From NCBI GenBank assembly GCA_040767925.1, contig JAXGNN010000001.1, forward strand, positions 372,001-436,000: a stretch of 64,000 bases of DNA, in the 5' to 3' direction. The stretch comes from Phil1 sp040767925 (lineage in GTDB: Bacteria; Bacillota; Clostridia; Christensenellales; CAG-138). The translations under genes were made by a program, and so were the position numbers. The notes under the pieces were generated by a model that saw only the letters and a program-made list of their open reading frames with translations, was not told the origin of the DNA and did not search any database. Shown here piece after piece: positions 1 through 8,191 of the stretch (the stretch's first letter is position 1; every line of letters begins with the position of its first letter).

Positions 1-888
1 GGGCTGCACGCCCGTCGCCGCGTACGCCTTGGCGAGCAGCAGGTTGTACATGCCCTGCGAGATCGAGCCCGCGGACTGTATGGGCAGCTTCACCGTTTCG
101 CACAGCGCGGCGGCGTTCGCCTTGTCGTAATCGTCGATACTGATCGCAAAGCCCGCGTTGGTGGCGTTCTTCGTGGGCCACGCGTAGGTCACAAGGTTGG
201 TTTCCCCGCCGTTGGACGCGCTGTAATAGGCGCACAGGATGCTGCCGTTGACCGTCAGGACCTTGTCTAACGTGGAGTCGACCGCGGCGATCACGTTCTT
301 ATAGGCTGAGTTAAAGCCCTTGTACACCTGGTCGGAGGAGGTGTCTCCGATGTGGTATTCCGCGTTGGGCGAGGCGAGCACGCTCGTGAGCACGTAGCTC
401 TTGGCGGCGATGGACTGCGCCTTGAGCGCCTCGATGGGATAATTGTCGTTCATCTCGTACGCGACGACGCCGTAGAGATAGTGTGCGAGGGGAACCTCGT
501 TGACGATCTGTATGTAGCCCGTCGAGAGCAGCTTGACGTTGAAATGGCCGAGATATCTCCTGGAGTTGAAATACATGCTGCCGGCGGAGGGGTCCATTCT
601 GGCGCGCTTGATCGAGAAGGATTTGCCGGAAAACAGCTCCCCTTCGGTCGAGTGGGTCGCGGTGATGACGCCGTTTGCGGCGCGTAGCGTCAGGCTGCCG
701 CCCGAAAACGGCCTGCCGTTTTCGTTGATGAAGTATTCGCCCGTGACGCTCATCACGATGGAGGTGGCGTTGTTGGTGGTCAGCCTCACGCGGACGGAAC
801 CGATGTCCGTCGCCGCCGTCGCCACGGACGCCGGAAGCAGCGTCATTAGCATCAGGAATATCAGCGTTAGGGCGGCCGCTCGTTTCAT
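1..888 (-). CDS. SpoIID/LytB-domain protein, C-terminus beyond the window
   Basis: The frame is open for 296 codons from an ATG at 888 (AGAGG six bases upstream) to the window edge. Residues 1-26 form a signal peptide (basic MKR, long hydrophobic run, ATAA). The middle carries SpoIID/LytB signatures: EVPLAHYLYGVVAYEM, then IEALKAQSIAAKSY, then YYSASNGGETN. Known members of this family include the sporulation glycan-strand lyase SpoIID and the amidase enhancer LytB, both acting on peptidoglycan outside the membrane. Which of the two this is cannot be told without the C-terminus. It stands alone here; 267 bases separate it from the next gene. Confidence 0.85.
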   Translation of the reverse strand, partial: MKRAAALTLIFLMLMTLLPASVATAATDIGSVRVRLTTNNATSIVMSVTGEYFINENGRPFSGGSLTLRAANGVITATHSTEGELFSGKSFSIKRARMDPSAGSMYFNSRRYLGHFNVKLLSTGYIQIVNEVPLAHYLYGVVAYEMNDNYPIEALKAQSIAAKSYVLTSVLASPNAEYHIGDTSSDQVYKGFNSAYKNVIAAVDSTLDKVLTVNGSILCAYYSASNGGETNLVTYAWPTKNATNAGFAISIDDYDKANAAALCETVKLPIQSAGSISQGMYNLLLAKAYAATGVQP

Positions 889-1040
889 TTGTTTACCTCT
901 GGTTGCATTGGAATGTGATTTATAACTATACGACATAATTCTACCATATATTGCGCGCAATGTGTAGAATATCCCTGTCTGTTTGCGGAATGTTAATATA
1001 AATGGAATAATCATGTAACCTTTGCCGAAAAACGCGCATG

Positions 1041-1059
1041 AAAAAGACCCTTTCGGGCC
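1041..1059 (-). terminator. Rho-independent terminator of the 62-aa gene
   Basis: Read on the minus strand, a 5-bp stem GGCCC/GGGTC closes a GAAA tetraloop and is followed by TTTTTC. It lies about 100 bases past the stop of the small gene ending at 1156. The stem is short, so it may be weak. Confidence 0.5.
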
Positions 1060-1155
1060 GTTTCATCCGTGAACGCGCAAATGGAAATTCCGGAGCCATG
1101 TCCGTGATGATCGCGCGGCAACGCGTCCCGGTCCGCACATTTCCGGAATCCGGAT

Positions 1156-1344
1156 TCACTCCGCGCGGATAAGCGCCTCCTCGATCAGCGCTTTTGAAAT
1201 ATACATCGCCTTTAGCCTGTTGTTGAGGAGCGTGTGGTGGGAAGTGCCATCGGGGAACTTCTCCTTGGCTTTTTCGCATTTGTGGATGACTGATAAGACC
1301 GCCCGGAGCGCCTCGGCCAATTCCGTTTTTGTGTAGTTCTCCAT
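1156..1344 (-). CDS. small conserved-looking hypothetical protein, 62 aa
   Basis: I chose the ATG at 1344 because GAGGAGGG lies about 11 bases upstream; longer in-frame starts lack a ribosome site. The protein is soluble, probably helical and charged: MENYTKTELAEALRAV, then KCEKAKEKF, then HTLLNNRLKAMYISKAL. The style resembles short Clostridia proteins of unknown role that begin with an (E)ALRAI..SKCEKA helix, but I cannot name a family. The gene follows the 165-aa gene by 53 bases on the same strand and ends before a small terminator, so the two probably share a message. Confidence 0.6.
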   Translation of the reverse strand: MENYTKTELAEALRAVLSVIHKCEKAKEKFPDGTSHHTLLNNRLKAMYISKALIEEALIRAE

Positions 1345-1397
1345 ACTCTCAGCGTCCCTCCTCGCACATTCCTCTTTGACCGCGTATCCGCGCCTGC

Positions 1398-1895
1398 TCA
1401 TTTTGCGCGTATGGAAAACATCGTTTTTATTTTTTTCCACAGCGTACTTCGGGGAGCAGGTTTGAATAGCTCCCCCATGTCCTCGCTCGATACCCACGGC
1501 AATCGAACGGTGAAGGAAATCCAAAAATACGGGTCATCCCGGTCGGTATTGGGAAACACATCCTCTTTACCGGGCCGGGTTATTTCAATCATTGCGTCAG
1601 GAAGCCCGCGCGAAATATCCGCGCCTTTCATTTCGCCGCATACGGAATACCAGACATGGTATTCAAGGGTTTTCGACGCAACATCCTCTCCCCACCAGGC
1701 GATCTCTTCCGGCCTGCCCGCATCAATTCCGAATTCTCTTAAGAAGGCAGGCAGCGATTTGCACGACTCCACGGCCTGAAAGTAATTTCCGCAGGCGGCG
1801 CAATCGCACGGCTCGTTATATGGGGTGCGGTAATTCGCAGTTGCGGCCGCGTCTACGAATAAGAGGGTGTCATCGAATTTCATTTCTTTCAGCAT
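1398..1895 (-). CDS. hypothetical protein with a CxCxxC motif, 165 aa
   Basis: The ATG at 1895 is preferred over an upstream in-frame ATG (1982) and an internal one (1883), since GGAGG sits eight bases before it. The N-terminus reads MLKEMKFDDTLLFVD, followed by CDCAACGNYF around residues 30-40, a cysteine pattern suggesting a small metal site. A tryptophan- and tyrosine-rich region follows (EIAWWGEDV, EYHVWYSVCGEM), and the end is basic. There is no signal peptide or membrane segment. I do not recognise the family. It shares an operon with the 62-aa gene downstream. Confidence 0.6.
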   Translation of the reverse strand: MLKEMKFDDTLLFVDAAATANYRTPYNEPCDCAACGNYFQAVESCKSLPAFLREFGIDAGRPEEIAWWGEDVASKTLEYHVWYSVCGEMKGADISRGLPDAMIEITRPGKEDVFPNTDRDDPYFWISFTVRLPWVSSEDMGELFKPAPRSTLWKKIKTMFSIRAK

Positions 1896-1932
1896 CCGCA
1901 AGGCCTCCGAAGTCTGTCGGCTCCAAGCATAC

Positions 1933-1975
1933 CAAAAAGCCGAAGGGTATGCCACAGCCAATTTGCGGCATACCC
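1933..1975 (-). terminator. terminator-like hairpin after the ABC exporter genes
   Basis: On the minus strand GGGTATGCC (1975-1967) pairs perfectly with GGCATACCC (1953-1945); after TTCGGC comes TTTTT. It begins 23 bases past the stop of the exporter gene ending at 1998. The T-run is some bases from the stem, so it is less than ideal. Confidence 0.5.
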
Positions 1976-1997
1976 CCAACAAAGGTTTCTCAGTACA

Positions 1998-3836
1998 TTA
2001 ACTGTCCAGGATCGCGCCGGAGGCCTCCTCCCGGAACTGCGTGGTGTAGAGGTTGTAGTAGTAGCCCTTGAGGCGCAGGAGCTCCCGGTGCGTGCCCTGC
2101 TCGGTGACCCTGCCGTCGCGGATGACGAGTATGCGATCGGCGTTGCGGATCGTGGAGAGCCTGTGGGCGACGATGAAGCTGGTCCTGCCGCGGAGCACCT
2201 TCGTGATGGCCTCCTGGATGAGCTGCTCCGTCTCGGTGTCGACGGAGCTCGTCGCCTCGTCGAGCACGAAGATGCGCGGGTTGGCTAAAATGACGCGGGC
2301 AAAGGAGATGAGCTGCTTCTGCCCCGTGGACAGGCGCGCGCCTCCCTCGCCGACCTCGGTGTCGTACCCTTTTTCCTGATTGAGAATGAATTCCTCCGCG
2401 CGGACCAGCCTTGCGGCCTCGCGCACCTCCTCGTCGGTCGCGTCCTTCTTCGCATAGGCGATGTTCTCGCGGATCGTGCCGGAGAAAAGGTGCGGCGTCT
2501 GGAGCACGTAGCCCAAACGCTCCTGCAGCCAGAGCTGGCTGCGCTCGCGGTAATCCGCGCCGTCGATGAGCACCTCGCCCGCGGTGGGCTCGTAGAAGCG
2601 GCACACGAGGTTGACGATGGTACTCTTGCCCGCGCCCGTCTCGCCCACGAGCGCGACGTTCTCGCCGGGCTTCACGACGAGGCTGAAGTCCTTCAAAACG
2701 GTTTCCCCCTCCTTATAGGAGAAGTCCACGTGCCGGAACTCGACCTCGCCCACGATGGGCTCCCAGTTCTCGCGCTTCGGGTTGAAGCTGTCGCCGTATT
2801 TTTCGACGACCTCGGGTTTGTCAACGATCTCGCACGGTGTGTCGATGAGCGTGATCACGCGCTCCGCGCTCGCCTGCGCGCTCTGCAGCTCGGCCAGAAT
2901 GCCCGCGAGCTGCTGGATGGGCTCGAAGAAGTTCGCGGTGTAGGATACGAACGCGGCGAGCGTGCCGAAGCCGATCACGCCGAGCGTCACGTTGATCCCG
3001 CCCCGGTAGAGGGCGATGCCCGTGCCGATGGAGCCGAGGAACATCACGATGGGCATGAAGATCGCGCTCCACACCGCCGCCTTGACGGAGGCCTGGCGCA
3101 TGGTGCCGGTCAGTTCCGTGAATTCGCCGTGGTTCGCTTTCTCGCGAACGAGGGTCTTGGTCGTCACCGCGCCCATGATGCCCTCGTTAAAGGAGCCCGT
3201 GATGCGCGAGTTGGTCTTCCTGACCTTGCGCTGGTAGCGAAGGATCCTCTTTTTAAAGTAGAGGGAAATCAGCGCGAGCGGCGGCAGCACCACCAGCGCG
3301 AGCAGCGCAAGCTTCCAGTTGAGAAGGAGCATCGCGATCATCACGCCGACGACATAGGTCGCGGACCAGAGCAGGTCCACGAAGCCCCACGAGAGCAATT
3401 CCGAAAGCCTGCCCACGTCGCTGACCATGCGCGCCATGAGGTAGCCCACGGCGGTCTTGTCAAAGAAGGAGAAGGAAAGCTCCTGGAGCTTTTTGAACCC
3501 CTCCTGCCGGATCTCGTAGGAAACGCTCATCTCGATGCTGCCCGCCTGCGACACGAAGGCGAAGACGCTGAAGCTCTGGATCACGACGAGCGCGAGATAG
3601 AGCGCGATGAAGAGGCCGAGCCCCTCCGTCGTTCCCTTTTCAACGAAGTTGTCGATGGCGTAGCGGCTCATGAGCGGGTACGCGATGTCTACGAGCGCGA
3701 TGGCCATGTTCGTCGCGATCGAGAAGGCGACGGCCTTTTTGTTGCGCAGCACATATCGGAAAAGCCGCTTCCAGATCGCGAGGTCCACCTTCTCGTCCCG
3801 CTCGAAATCCTGTTCCTGGATCGCCGTATTACTCAT
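1998..3836 (-). CDS. ABC exporter half-transporter, catalytic subunit (612 aa)
   Basis: A membrane domain of six helices (about residues 1-320) is fused to an ATPase domain. Walker A is GETGAGKST, the signature is LSTGQ rather than LSGGQ, Walker B is VLDEATSSVD with the catalytic Glu, and the H-loop is VAHRLST. The start ATG at 3836 has GGAGGTGA upstream. The gene overlaps the end of its partner by 8 bases, which implies translational coupling. Its intact Glu pairs with the partner's Asp, as in heterodimeric exporters such as BmrCD and TM287/288. The substrate is unknown; drug or lipid export is the usual role in this family. Confidence 0.9.
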   Translation of the reverse strand: MSNTAIQEQDFERDEKVDLAIWKRLFRYVLRNKKAVAFSIATNMAIALVDIAYPLMSRYAIDNFVEKGTTEGLGLFIALYLALVVIQSFSVFAFVSQAGSIEMSVSYEIRQEGFKKLQELSFSFFDKTAVGYLMARMVSDVGRLSELLSWGFVDLLWSATYVVGVMIAMLLLNWKLALLALVVLPPLALISLYFKKRILRYQRKVRKTNSRITGSFNEGIMGAVTTKTLVREKANHGEFTELTGTMRQASVKAAVWSAIFMPIVMFLGSIGTGIALYRGGINVTLGVIGFGTLAAFVSYTANFFEPIQQLAGILAELQSAQASAERVITLIDTPCEIVDKPEVVEKYGDSFNPKRENWEPIVGEVEFRHVDFSYKEGETVLKDFSLVVKPGENVALVGETGAGKSTIVNLVCRFYEPTAGEVLIDGADYRERSQLWLQERLGYVLQTPHLFSGTIRENIAYAKKDATDEEVREAARLVRAEEFILNQEKGYDTEVGEGGARLSTGQKQLISFARVILANPRIFVLDEATSSVDTETEQLIQEAITKVLRGRTSFIVAHRLSTIRNADRILVIRDGRVTEQGTHRELLRLKGYYYNLYTTQFREEASGAILDS

Positions 3837-5685
3837 TGTTCTCACCTCCCATTTCGCCCAGCTCCTGCGCGAGGTCCTCCTCGAGCGCGTTCTGGATGCG
3901 CGCGATGCGCCTGTAAAGGCCGTCCTGCGCCACAAGCTCGGCGTGCGTTCCTTCCTGCACCAGCTTCCCGTGTTCGAGGACGAGAATTTTATCCGCCTCG
4001 CACAAAGTGGTGATCCTGTGGGAGATGATGAAGGTCGTGATGTCCTTCCTCCTGCCGCGCAGGGCGTTTCGGATGGCGGCGTCCGTCTCGGTATCCACGG
4101 CGCTCATCGAGTCGTCGAAGATGAGTATGGGCGCGTTCTGCATGAGCATGCGCGCGATGGCCACGCGCTGCTTCTGCCCGCCGGACAGGGTCACGCCGCG
4201 CTCTCCCACGACCGTGTCGTAACCGTTCTCGAATTTATTGATGACCTCGTGCACGCTCGCGATCTTCGCAGCGGAATAAACCTCCTCGGGCGCGACGCCC
4301 GGGCGCACGATGCTGATGTTGTCCATGATCGTCCGCGAGTACAGGAAGGGCTCCTGCAGGACGATGCCTATGTTGGAGCGCAGATGCCCGCGCTCGATGT
4401 CGTTGACGTTGACGCCGTCGACGAGGATTTCGCCCGCCGTGCATACGTAAAGCCTTTGCAAAAGCTGGACGAGGCTCGTCTTTCCCGAGCCGGTCGACCC
4501 GAGGATCGCCACGGTCTGGCCGGGTTCCGCAAAGAAGGAGATGCCCGAGAGCACGTCGTCGTACGCGTCGTACCCGAAGCAGACGCTCCTGAACTCCACC
4601 TTGCCGCGGATGGCGGGCTTCAGCGCGCGGCCGGGCTCCGTCTCGGCCGGAACCGAGAGGATGTCTTCGATCCTGCCCATCGACACCGTGGATTTGCCGA
4701 ACTCGGCGAGCACGCGGCCAAGCTGGCGGATGGGCCAGATCAGCATGCCGACGTAGGAGCTGAATATGAGCATGTCGCCCAGCGTGAATCTGCCCTTCAC
4801 ACAGAAGACGATGCTCATGAACACCGTGATGGCGATCTGCGAATAGCCGATCAGGTCGCTCATGCCCCAGTAGAGGCCGAGCATGGCGATGAGCTTATAG
4901 GTCTTCTTGCGGAAATCGAGGTTGCGCTCGGTGAACTTATCGACCTCGTTCTTCTCCTGCCCGAAGGCGCGCACGACGCGCACGCCCGTCAGGTTTTCCT
5001 GGAGCGTGGCGGACATCCTGCCCTCCGACTCGTCGGAAAGCTGAAAATGCTTCTTGACGAAGCGGTAATACACGAGGCTGAGCACCGTGAGCACCGGCAG
5101 AAGGATGATGGAGATGAGCGACATCGTCACATCCAGCGAGAACATGATGTAGCACGCGACGCCCACCATGAGGAGCGTGCGCACGATTTCCATGAGCTGG
5201 TTTGCGACGAAGCGCCGGATCGTATCCACATCCGACGTGCAGCGCTGAATGAGGTCGCCCGTCGAGGCGTGTTTATGGTAATCGTACGGCACCTGCTGAA
5301 GGTGATCGTAGAGCTCGTTGCGCATCTTCAGAGCAAACCCTTCGCTGCCCTCGGCGATGTAGCGCCGACGAAGATATGTGCCAAGGCCGCCCAGCGCCGT
5401 GAATGTGACGAGCGCTGAGGCGCAGATCCACAGGTTGTTCCGGAGGAACTCCCTGCCTCCCCAGCCCTCGACGATCCGCATGACCGACGCGGGCAGGTTC
5501 GATTTCTCGCCGCCAATGACGTAATCTACCGTGAAGCTGATCACCAGCGGCCCGCAATACGACGCGACGACCGCGAGCGCCAGGAAAACCGCCGAGAGCA
5601 CGAGGTAATGCGTGTTCCCTTTCATCAGCCTTCCGACCAGCTTCCAGTTCAATTTTCTGTAATTTTTTTCGTCCTGCTCCTGCAA
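3829..5685 (-). CDS. ABC exporter half-transporter, degenerate-site subunit (618 aa)
   Basis: The order is membrane domain, then ATPase. Walker A is GSTGSGKTS and the signature is a canonical LSGGQKQR. Walker B reads LIFDDSMSAVD, so Asp replaces the catalytic Glu. That is the hallmark of the non-catalytic partner in heterodimeric exporters; the degenerate site would be completed by LSTGQ of the 612-aa subunit. The start is a TTG at 5685 with GGGAGG eight bases upstream; no in-frame ATG has a ribosome site. It is the first gene of the pair, and a terminator ends only about 40 bases upstream, suggesting attenuation. Confidence 0.9.
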   Translation of the reverse strand: MQEQDEKNYRKLNWKLVGRLMKGNTHYLVLSAVFLALAVVASYCGPLVISFTVDYVIGGEKSNLPASVMRIVEGWGGREFLRNNLWICASALVTFTALGGLGTYLRRRYIAEGSEGFALKMRNELYDHLQQVPYDYHKHASTGDLIQRCTSDVDTIRRFVANQLMEIVRTLLMVGVACYIMFSLDVTMSLISIILLPVLTVLSLVYYRFVKKHFQLSDESEGRMSATLQENLTGVRVVRAFGQEKNEVDKFTERNLDFRKKTYKLIAMLGLYWGMSDLIGYSQIAITVFMSIVFCVKGRFTLGDMLIFSSYVGMLIWPIRQLGRVLAEFGKSTVSMGRIEDILSVPAETEPGRALKPAIRGKVEFRSVCFGYDAYDDVLSGISFFAEPGQTVAILGSTGSGKTSLVQLLQRLYVCTAGEILVDGVNVNDIERGHLRSNIGIVLQEPFLYSRTIMDNISIVRPGVAPEEVYSAAKIASVHEVINKFENGYDTVVGERGVTLSGGQKQRVAIARMLMQNAPILIFDDSMSAVDTETDAAIRNALRGRRKDITTFIISHRITTLCEADKILVLEHGKLVQEGTHAELVAQDGLYRRIARIQNALEEDLAQELGEMGGENNE

Positions 5686-5728
5686 AGCATTCGCCTCCCG
5701 TTTCCTTGCTGTGCTCTATCCGCGGCGC

Positions 5729-5760
5729 AAAAAAAGGCCGCGGAACCTGCGTCCGCGGCC
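5729..5760 (-). terminator. attenuator/terminator in the ABC exporter leader
   Basis: On the minus strand GGCCGCGGA (5760-5752) pairs perfectly with TCCGCGGCC (5744-5736), followed by seven T residues (5735-5729). It sits between a short leader ORF and the exporter's ribosome site, too close to the TTG start to leave room for another promoter. It could also serve as the terminator of the M42 gene. Confidence 0.75.
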
Positions 5761-5791
5761 GTTATAAAGCCATCCCTCCGGCTAAGCCGGG

Positions 5792-5866
5792 TCAGGCAAC
5801 GGGCCGTGAGGACGCACCTGTCCCCTTGAATCCATCTGCATAGGTGCGATTCAGTGTGATGATCAT
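5792..5866 (-). CDS. putative leader peptide upstream of the ABC exporter (24 aa)
   Basis: The ATG at 5866 has AAAGGAG about nine bases upstream. The peptide begins MIITLNRTYADG and ends GASSRPVA before TGA at 5792. It is followed by a small hairpin (CCGGCTTAGCCGG, 5790-5778) and then the terminator at 5760-5729. Codons 20-22 contain TCACGGCC, which could pair with the 5' arm of the terminator and act as an antiterminator. The layout matches ribosome-mediated attenuation, known from bmrBCD of Bacillus subtilis. An in-frame ATG 11 codons upstream is a possible longer start. Expression is an inference. Confidence 0.5.
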   Translation of the reverse strand: MIITLNRTYADGFKGTGASSRPVA

Positions 5867-5962
5867 CCTTCGCGGCTCCTTTCTGTCATATTTGCCCATG
5901 AGGGCCGAGAACCATTCTATCACCATGTGCCATGCTTTGGCAACGGGTAGAGATATAATATA

Positions 5963-7000
5963 TTATTTTTCGTGCTCGTCGAGGACATATGCCCGAAGCA
6001 GGTCGAACGCGGCCTTGATGCCGTCCCTGTGCGTGCGCTCGTATCCGTGGGAGGCGTACACGCCCGCGCCGATCACGCAATGGCGTATGTCGTACCCCGC
6101 GCGCAGGGCCGCGTCCGCGTCGGAACCGTAGCCCGGGTAGATATCGACCGCGAAGTCGATGCCCGCCTTCTTCGCGCAGTCGATGAGCGCGCTCGTCACA
6201 TAGAAATCCGAGGGGCCCGAGGAATCCTTGGCGCAGATGCTCACCTGCGTCTCCCGGCACGCGAGGCCTTCGCCCACGCAGCCCATGTCGACGCTGATCA
6301 TCTCGACCGCGTCCTCCGGGATCGACGCGCACGCGCCGTGGCCGATCTCCTCATAGACGCTGATGTAAACATAGACCTTCCTCGTGAGCTTCGCGCCGGT
6401 GTCCTTTATGTACTTCGCGAGGCCGAGGAGGATGGCGACGGAGAGCTTGTCGTCGAGGAACCTGCTTTTCAGAAAGCCCGTTTCCGTATAGACGACGCGC
6501 GGGTCGAAGCAGACGTAGTCCCCCACGGCGATGCCGAGCTTTTCGACGTCCTCCCTCGATTTCACCTTTTCGTCGAGCAGGATCTCGATCGTGTCGAAGT
6601 CGCGCTTCGTCTCGCCGAACTTTAGATTGACGTGGACGGACGCGTTTATGAGCTGGCAGGTTCCGCCATACTTCTTTCCGCAGCGCGTGTGGACGGTGCA
6701 GTTCTCCGTTTCCGCGCTGTTGGCGTCAAGCCCGCCGATGCGCGTCATTCGCAGCGCGCCGCTCCCCTTGATTTGCGCGACCATGGCGCCGAGCGTGTCG
6801 AGGTGCGCCGCGAGGACGAGCGGCTCCCCCTCCCCGCCGAGCTCCACGAGCACGCAGCCCTTGCGGGTCATGTCCGCCCGGAAGCCGAGCGCCTCGAACG
6901 CCTTTTTTGTATATTCCGCGGCCTCGCGCGTCATGCCCGAGGGGCTCGGAATGGAAACGACCTTCTTGAATTCCCCCACGATGTAATCGATGTGCTCCAT
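5963..7000 (-). CDS. M42-family metallo-aminopeptidase, 345 aa
   Basis: This is a cytosolic peptidase or glutamyl-aminopeptidase-like enzyme of the M42 family, normally forming dodecameric shells that trim peptides. The dinuclear metal site residues are visible: AAHLDTLG (His66, Asp68), FLDDKLS, YEEIGHGA with the general base and ligand Glu, SVDMG, and the last His in ASHGYERTH. I chose the ATG at 7000 (AAGGA about 10 bases upstream); an ATG at 7012 is also possible. The gene lies between trxB and the exporter leader, with separate spacing to both, so it is likely monocistronic. Confidence 0.88.
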   Translation of the reverse strand: MEHIDYIVGEFKKVVSIPSPSGMTREAAEYTKKAFEALGFRADMTRKGCVLVELGGEGEPLVLAAHLDTLGAMVAQIKGSGALRMTRIGGLDANSAETENCTVHTRCGKKYGGTCQLINASVHVNLKFGETKRDFDTIEILLDEKVKSREDVEKLGIAVGDYVCFDPRVVYTETGFLKSRFLDDKLSVAILLGLAKYIKDTGAKLTRKVYVYISVYEEIGHGACASIPEDAVEMISVDMGCVGEGLACRETQVSICAKDSSGPSDFYVTSALIDCAKKAGIDFAVDIYPGYGSDADAALRAGYDIRHCVIGAGVYASHGYERTHRDGIKAAFDLLRAYVLDEHEK

Positions 7001-7134
7001 GTGTTCTCCCATCCTTGTTTTCGCGCCGCCGAACGGCGGGCGTTTTATTTCTATCAATATATCCCCCGCGTTATATATCCACGCGTCGCCTCAGATTTCG
7101 GCTCCCGAACTCCCGGGCTGTTCCGGCCCCGGCC

Positions 7135-8052
7135 TTATCCTTCCGTCAGATACGCGACGGCGCTCTCCGCGGCGACGGCGCCGTCCGCGCAGGCGGTGAC
7201 GACCTGCCTTAACACCGTGTCGCGCACGTCCCCCGCGACGAAGAGGCCGGGAAGGCTCGTTTTCATGCGCGCGTCGGCTTTGACATAGCCGCTCTCGGTC
7301 AGCTCGGCCAGGCCCTGCACGAGTTCGCTCGCGGGCTTCTGCCCCACGGCCATGAAGATGCCCTCCACGGGGAGCACGCGCTCCTCCCCCGTTTTCACGC
7401 TCCTCACGGCGAGGCCTTCCACGCTCTCGCCCGCGACGCCCCTGATTTCTACGGGCACGTGGCTCAAGATCTTTTCGACGTTCGGCAGCGCCCCGATGCG
7501 CTCCGCGAGCAGCTTCCCGCCGCGGAACTCATCCCGCCTGTGGACGAGGTAGACCCTCTTCGCGAGCTTCGCGAGGTAGATCGCGTCCTTCAATGCGGTA
7601 TCTCCCCCGCCGACGACGGCGACGTTCTTCCCCCGGTAGAAATTGCCGTCGCAAGTCGCGCAATAGCTCACGCCCACGCCCTCGAAGCCCTGCTCGATGC
7701 CAAGCTTCCTCGGGGACGCGCCCGCCGCGTAGATCACGGCGCCCGCGACGTATTCCTGCTTGCTGGTGGTTATGACGAAATCCTCCCCGCGCTTTTCGAC
7801 GGACTGCGCCTCGCGGCTGACGGAAATAAGCCCGTGCGCCCTCGCCTGCGTGAACATGAGCTCCGTCAGTTCCTGCCCGTTGACGCTGCGAAAACCCGGG
7901 TAATTCTCGATGTCGGTCGTGAGCGCGGCCTGGCCGCCGATGAACTGCTTCTCAAGAAGCGCGGTCTTTAGGCCCGCGCGCAGCGCGTAGATCGCGGCGC
8001 TGAGGCCGGCGGGGCCGCCGCCGATGATGATCAGATCGTAATCCCTCTGCAT
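7135..8052 (-). CDS. trxB: thioredoxin reductase, 305 aa
   Basis: The enzyme reduces thioredoxin with NADPH through FAD and a redox disulfide in the cytosol. The FAD motif GGGPAG is at residues 11-16, the active CATC at 131-134, the NADPH motif VVGGGDTALKDA near 148, and the second FAD motif FVAGDVRD near the end. The length matches the low-molecular-weight family. The ATG at 8052 has GGGAG six bases upstream. A perfect TATAAT lies 28 bases before the start. Thioredoxin itself is not in the window. Confidence 0.93.
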   Translation of the reverse strand: MQRDYDLIIIGGGPAGLSAAIYALRAGLKTALLEKQFIGGQAALTTDIENYPGFRSVNGQELTELMFTQARAHGLISVSREAQSVEKRGEDFVITTSKQEYVAGAVIYAAGASPRKLGIEQGFEGVGVSYCATCDGNFYRGKNVAVVGGGDTALKDAIYLAKLAKRVYLVHRRDEFRGGKLLAERIGALPNVEKILSHVPVEIRGVAGESVEGLAVRSVKTGEERVLPVEGIFMAVGQKPASELVQGLAELTESGYVKADARMKTSLPGLFVAGDVRDTVLRQVVTACADGAVAAESAVAYLTEG

Positions 8053-8079
8053 GTTTCGCTCCCGTGGTTGTTTTTTGCT

Positions 8080-8101
8080 ATTATAACACGGCGCGCGCCG
8101 T
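8080..8101 (-). promoter_or_regulatory. trxB promoter -10 with adjacent palindrome
   Basis: On the minus strand TATAAT occupies 8085-8080. Just upstream, 8101-8088 reads ACGGCGCGCGCCGT, a perfect 14-base palindrome inside the -10/-35 spacer region. The -35 is poor, so the palindrome could be an operator or an activator site. No regulator is identified. Confidence 0.4.
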
Positions 8102-8133
8102 TCCATCGACAGGATTTTTTAGCGGCGCTCGGC

Positions 8134-8161
8134 TTGCTTTTGGAAGAAAATTGGTTATCAT
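8134..8161 (+). promoter_or_regulatory. promoter of the DUF308-type membrane gene
   Basis: TTGCTT (8134-8139) and TATCAT (8156-8161) are 16 bases apart, about 30 bases before the ATG at 8192. Confidence 0.45.
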
Positions 8162-8191
8162 ATTAATTGTAAGGTGAATCGGGGGTTCTGT

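Noticed and set aside
2490..4013. 507-aa plus-strand ORF
   Set aside because: Antisense shadow of the two ABC exporter genes; His/Arg/Glu-rich translation typical of reversed GC-rich coding DNA, without a ribosome site.
3670..5418. 582-aa plus-strand ORF
   Set aside because: Antisense shadow of the exporter pair with no domain and strong family evidence on the other strand.
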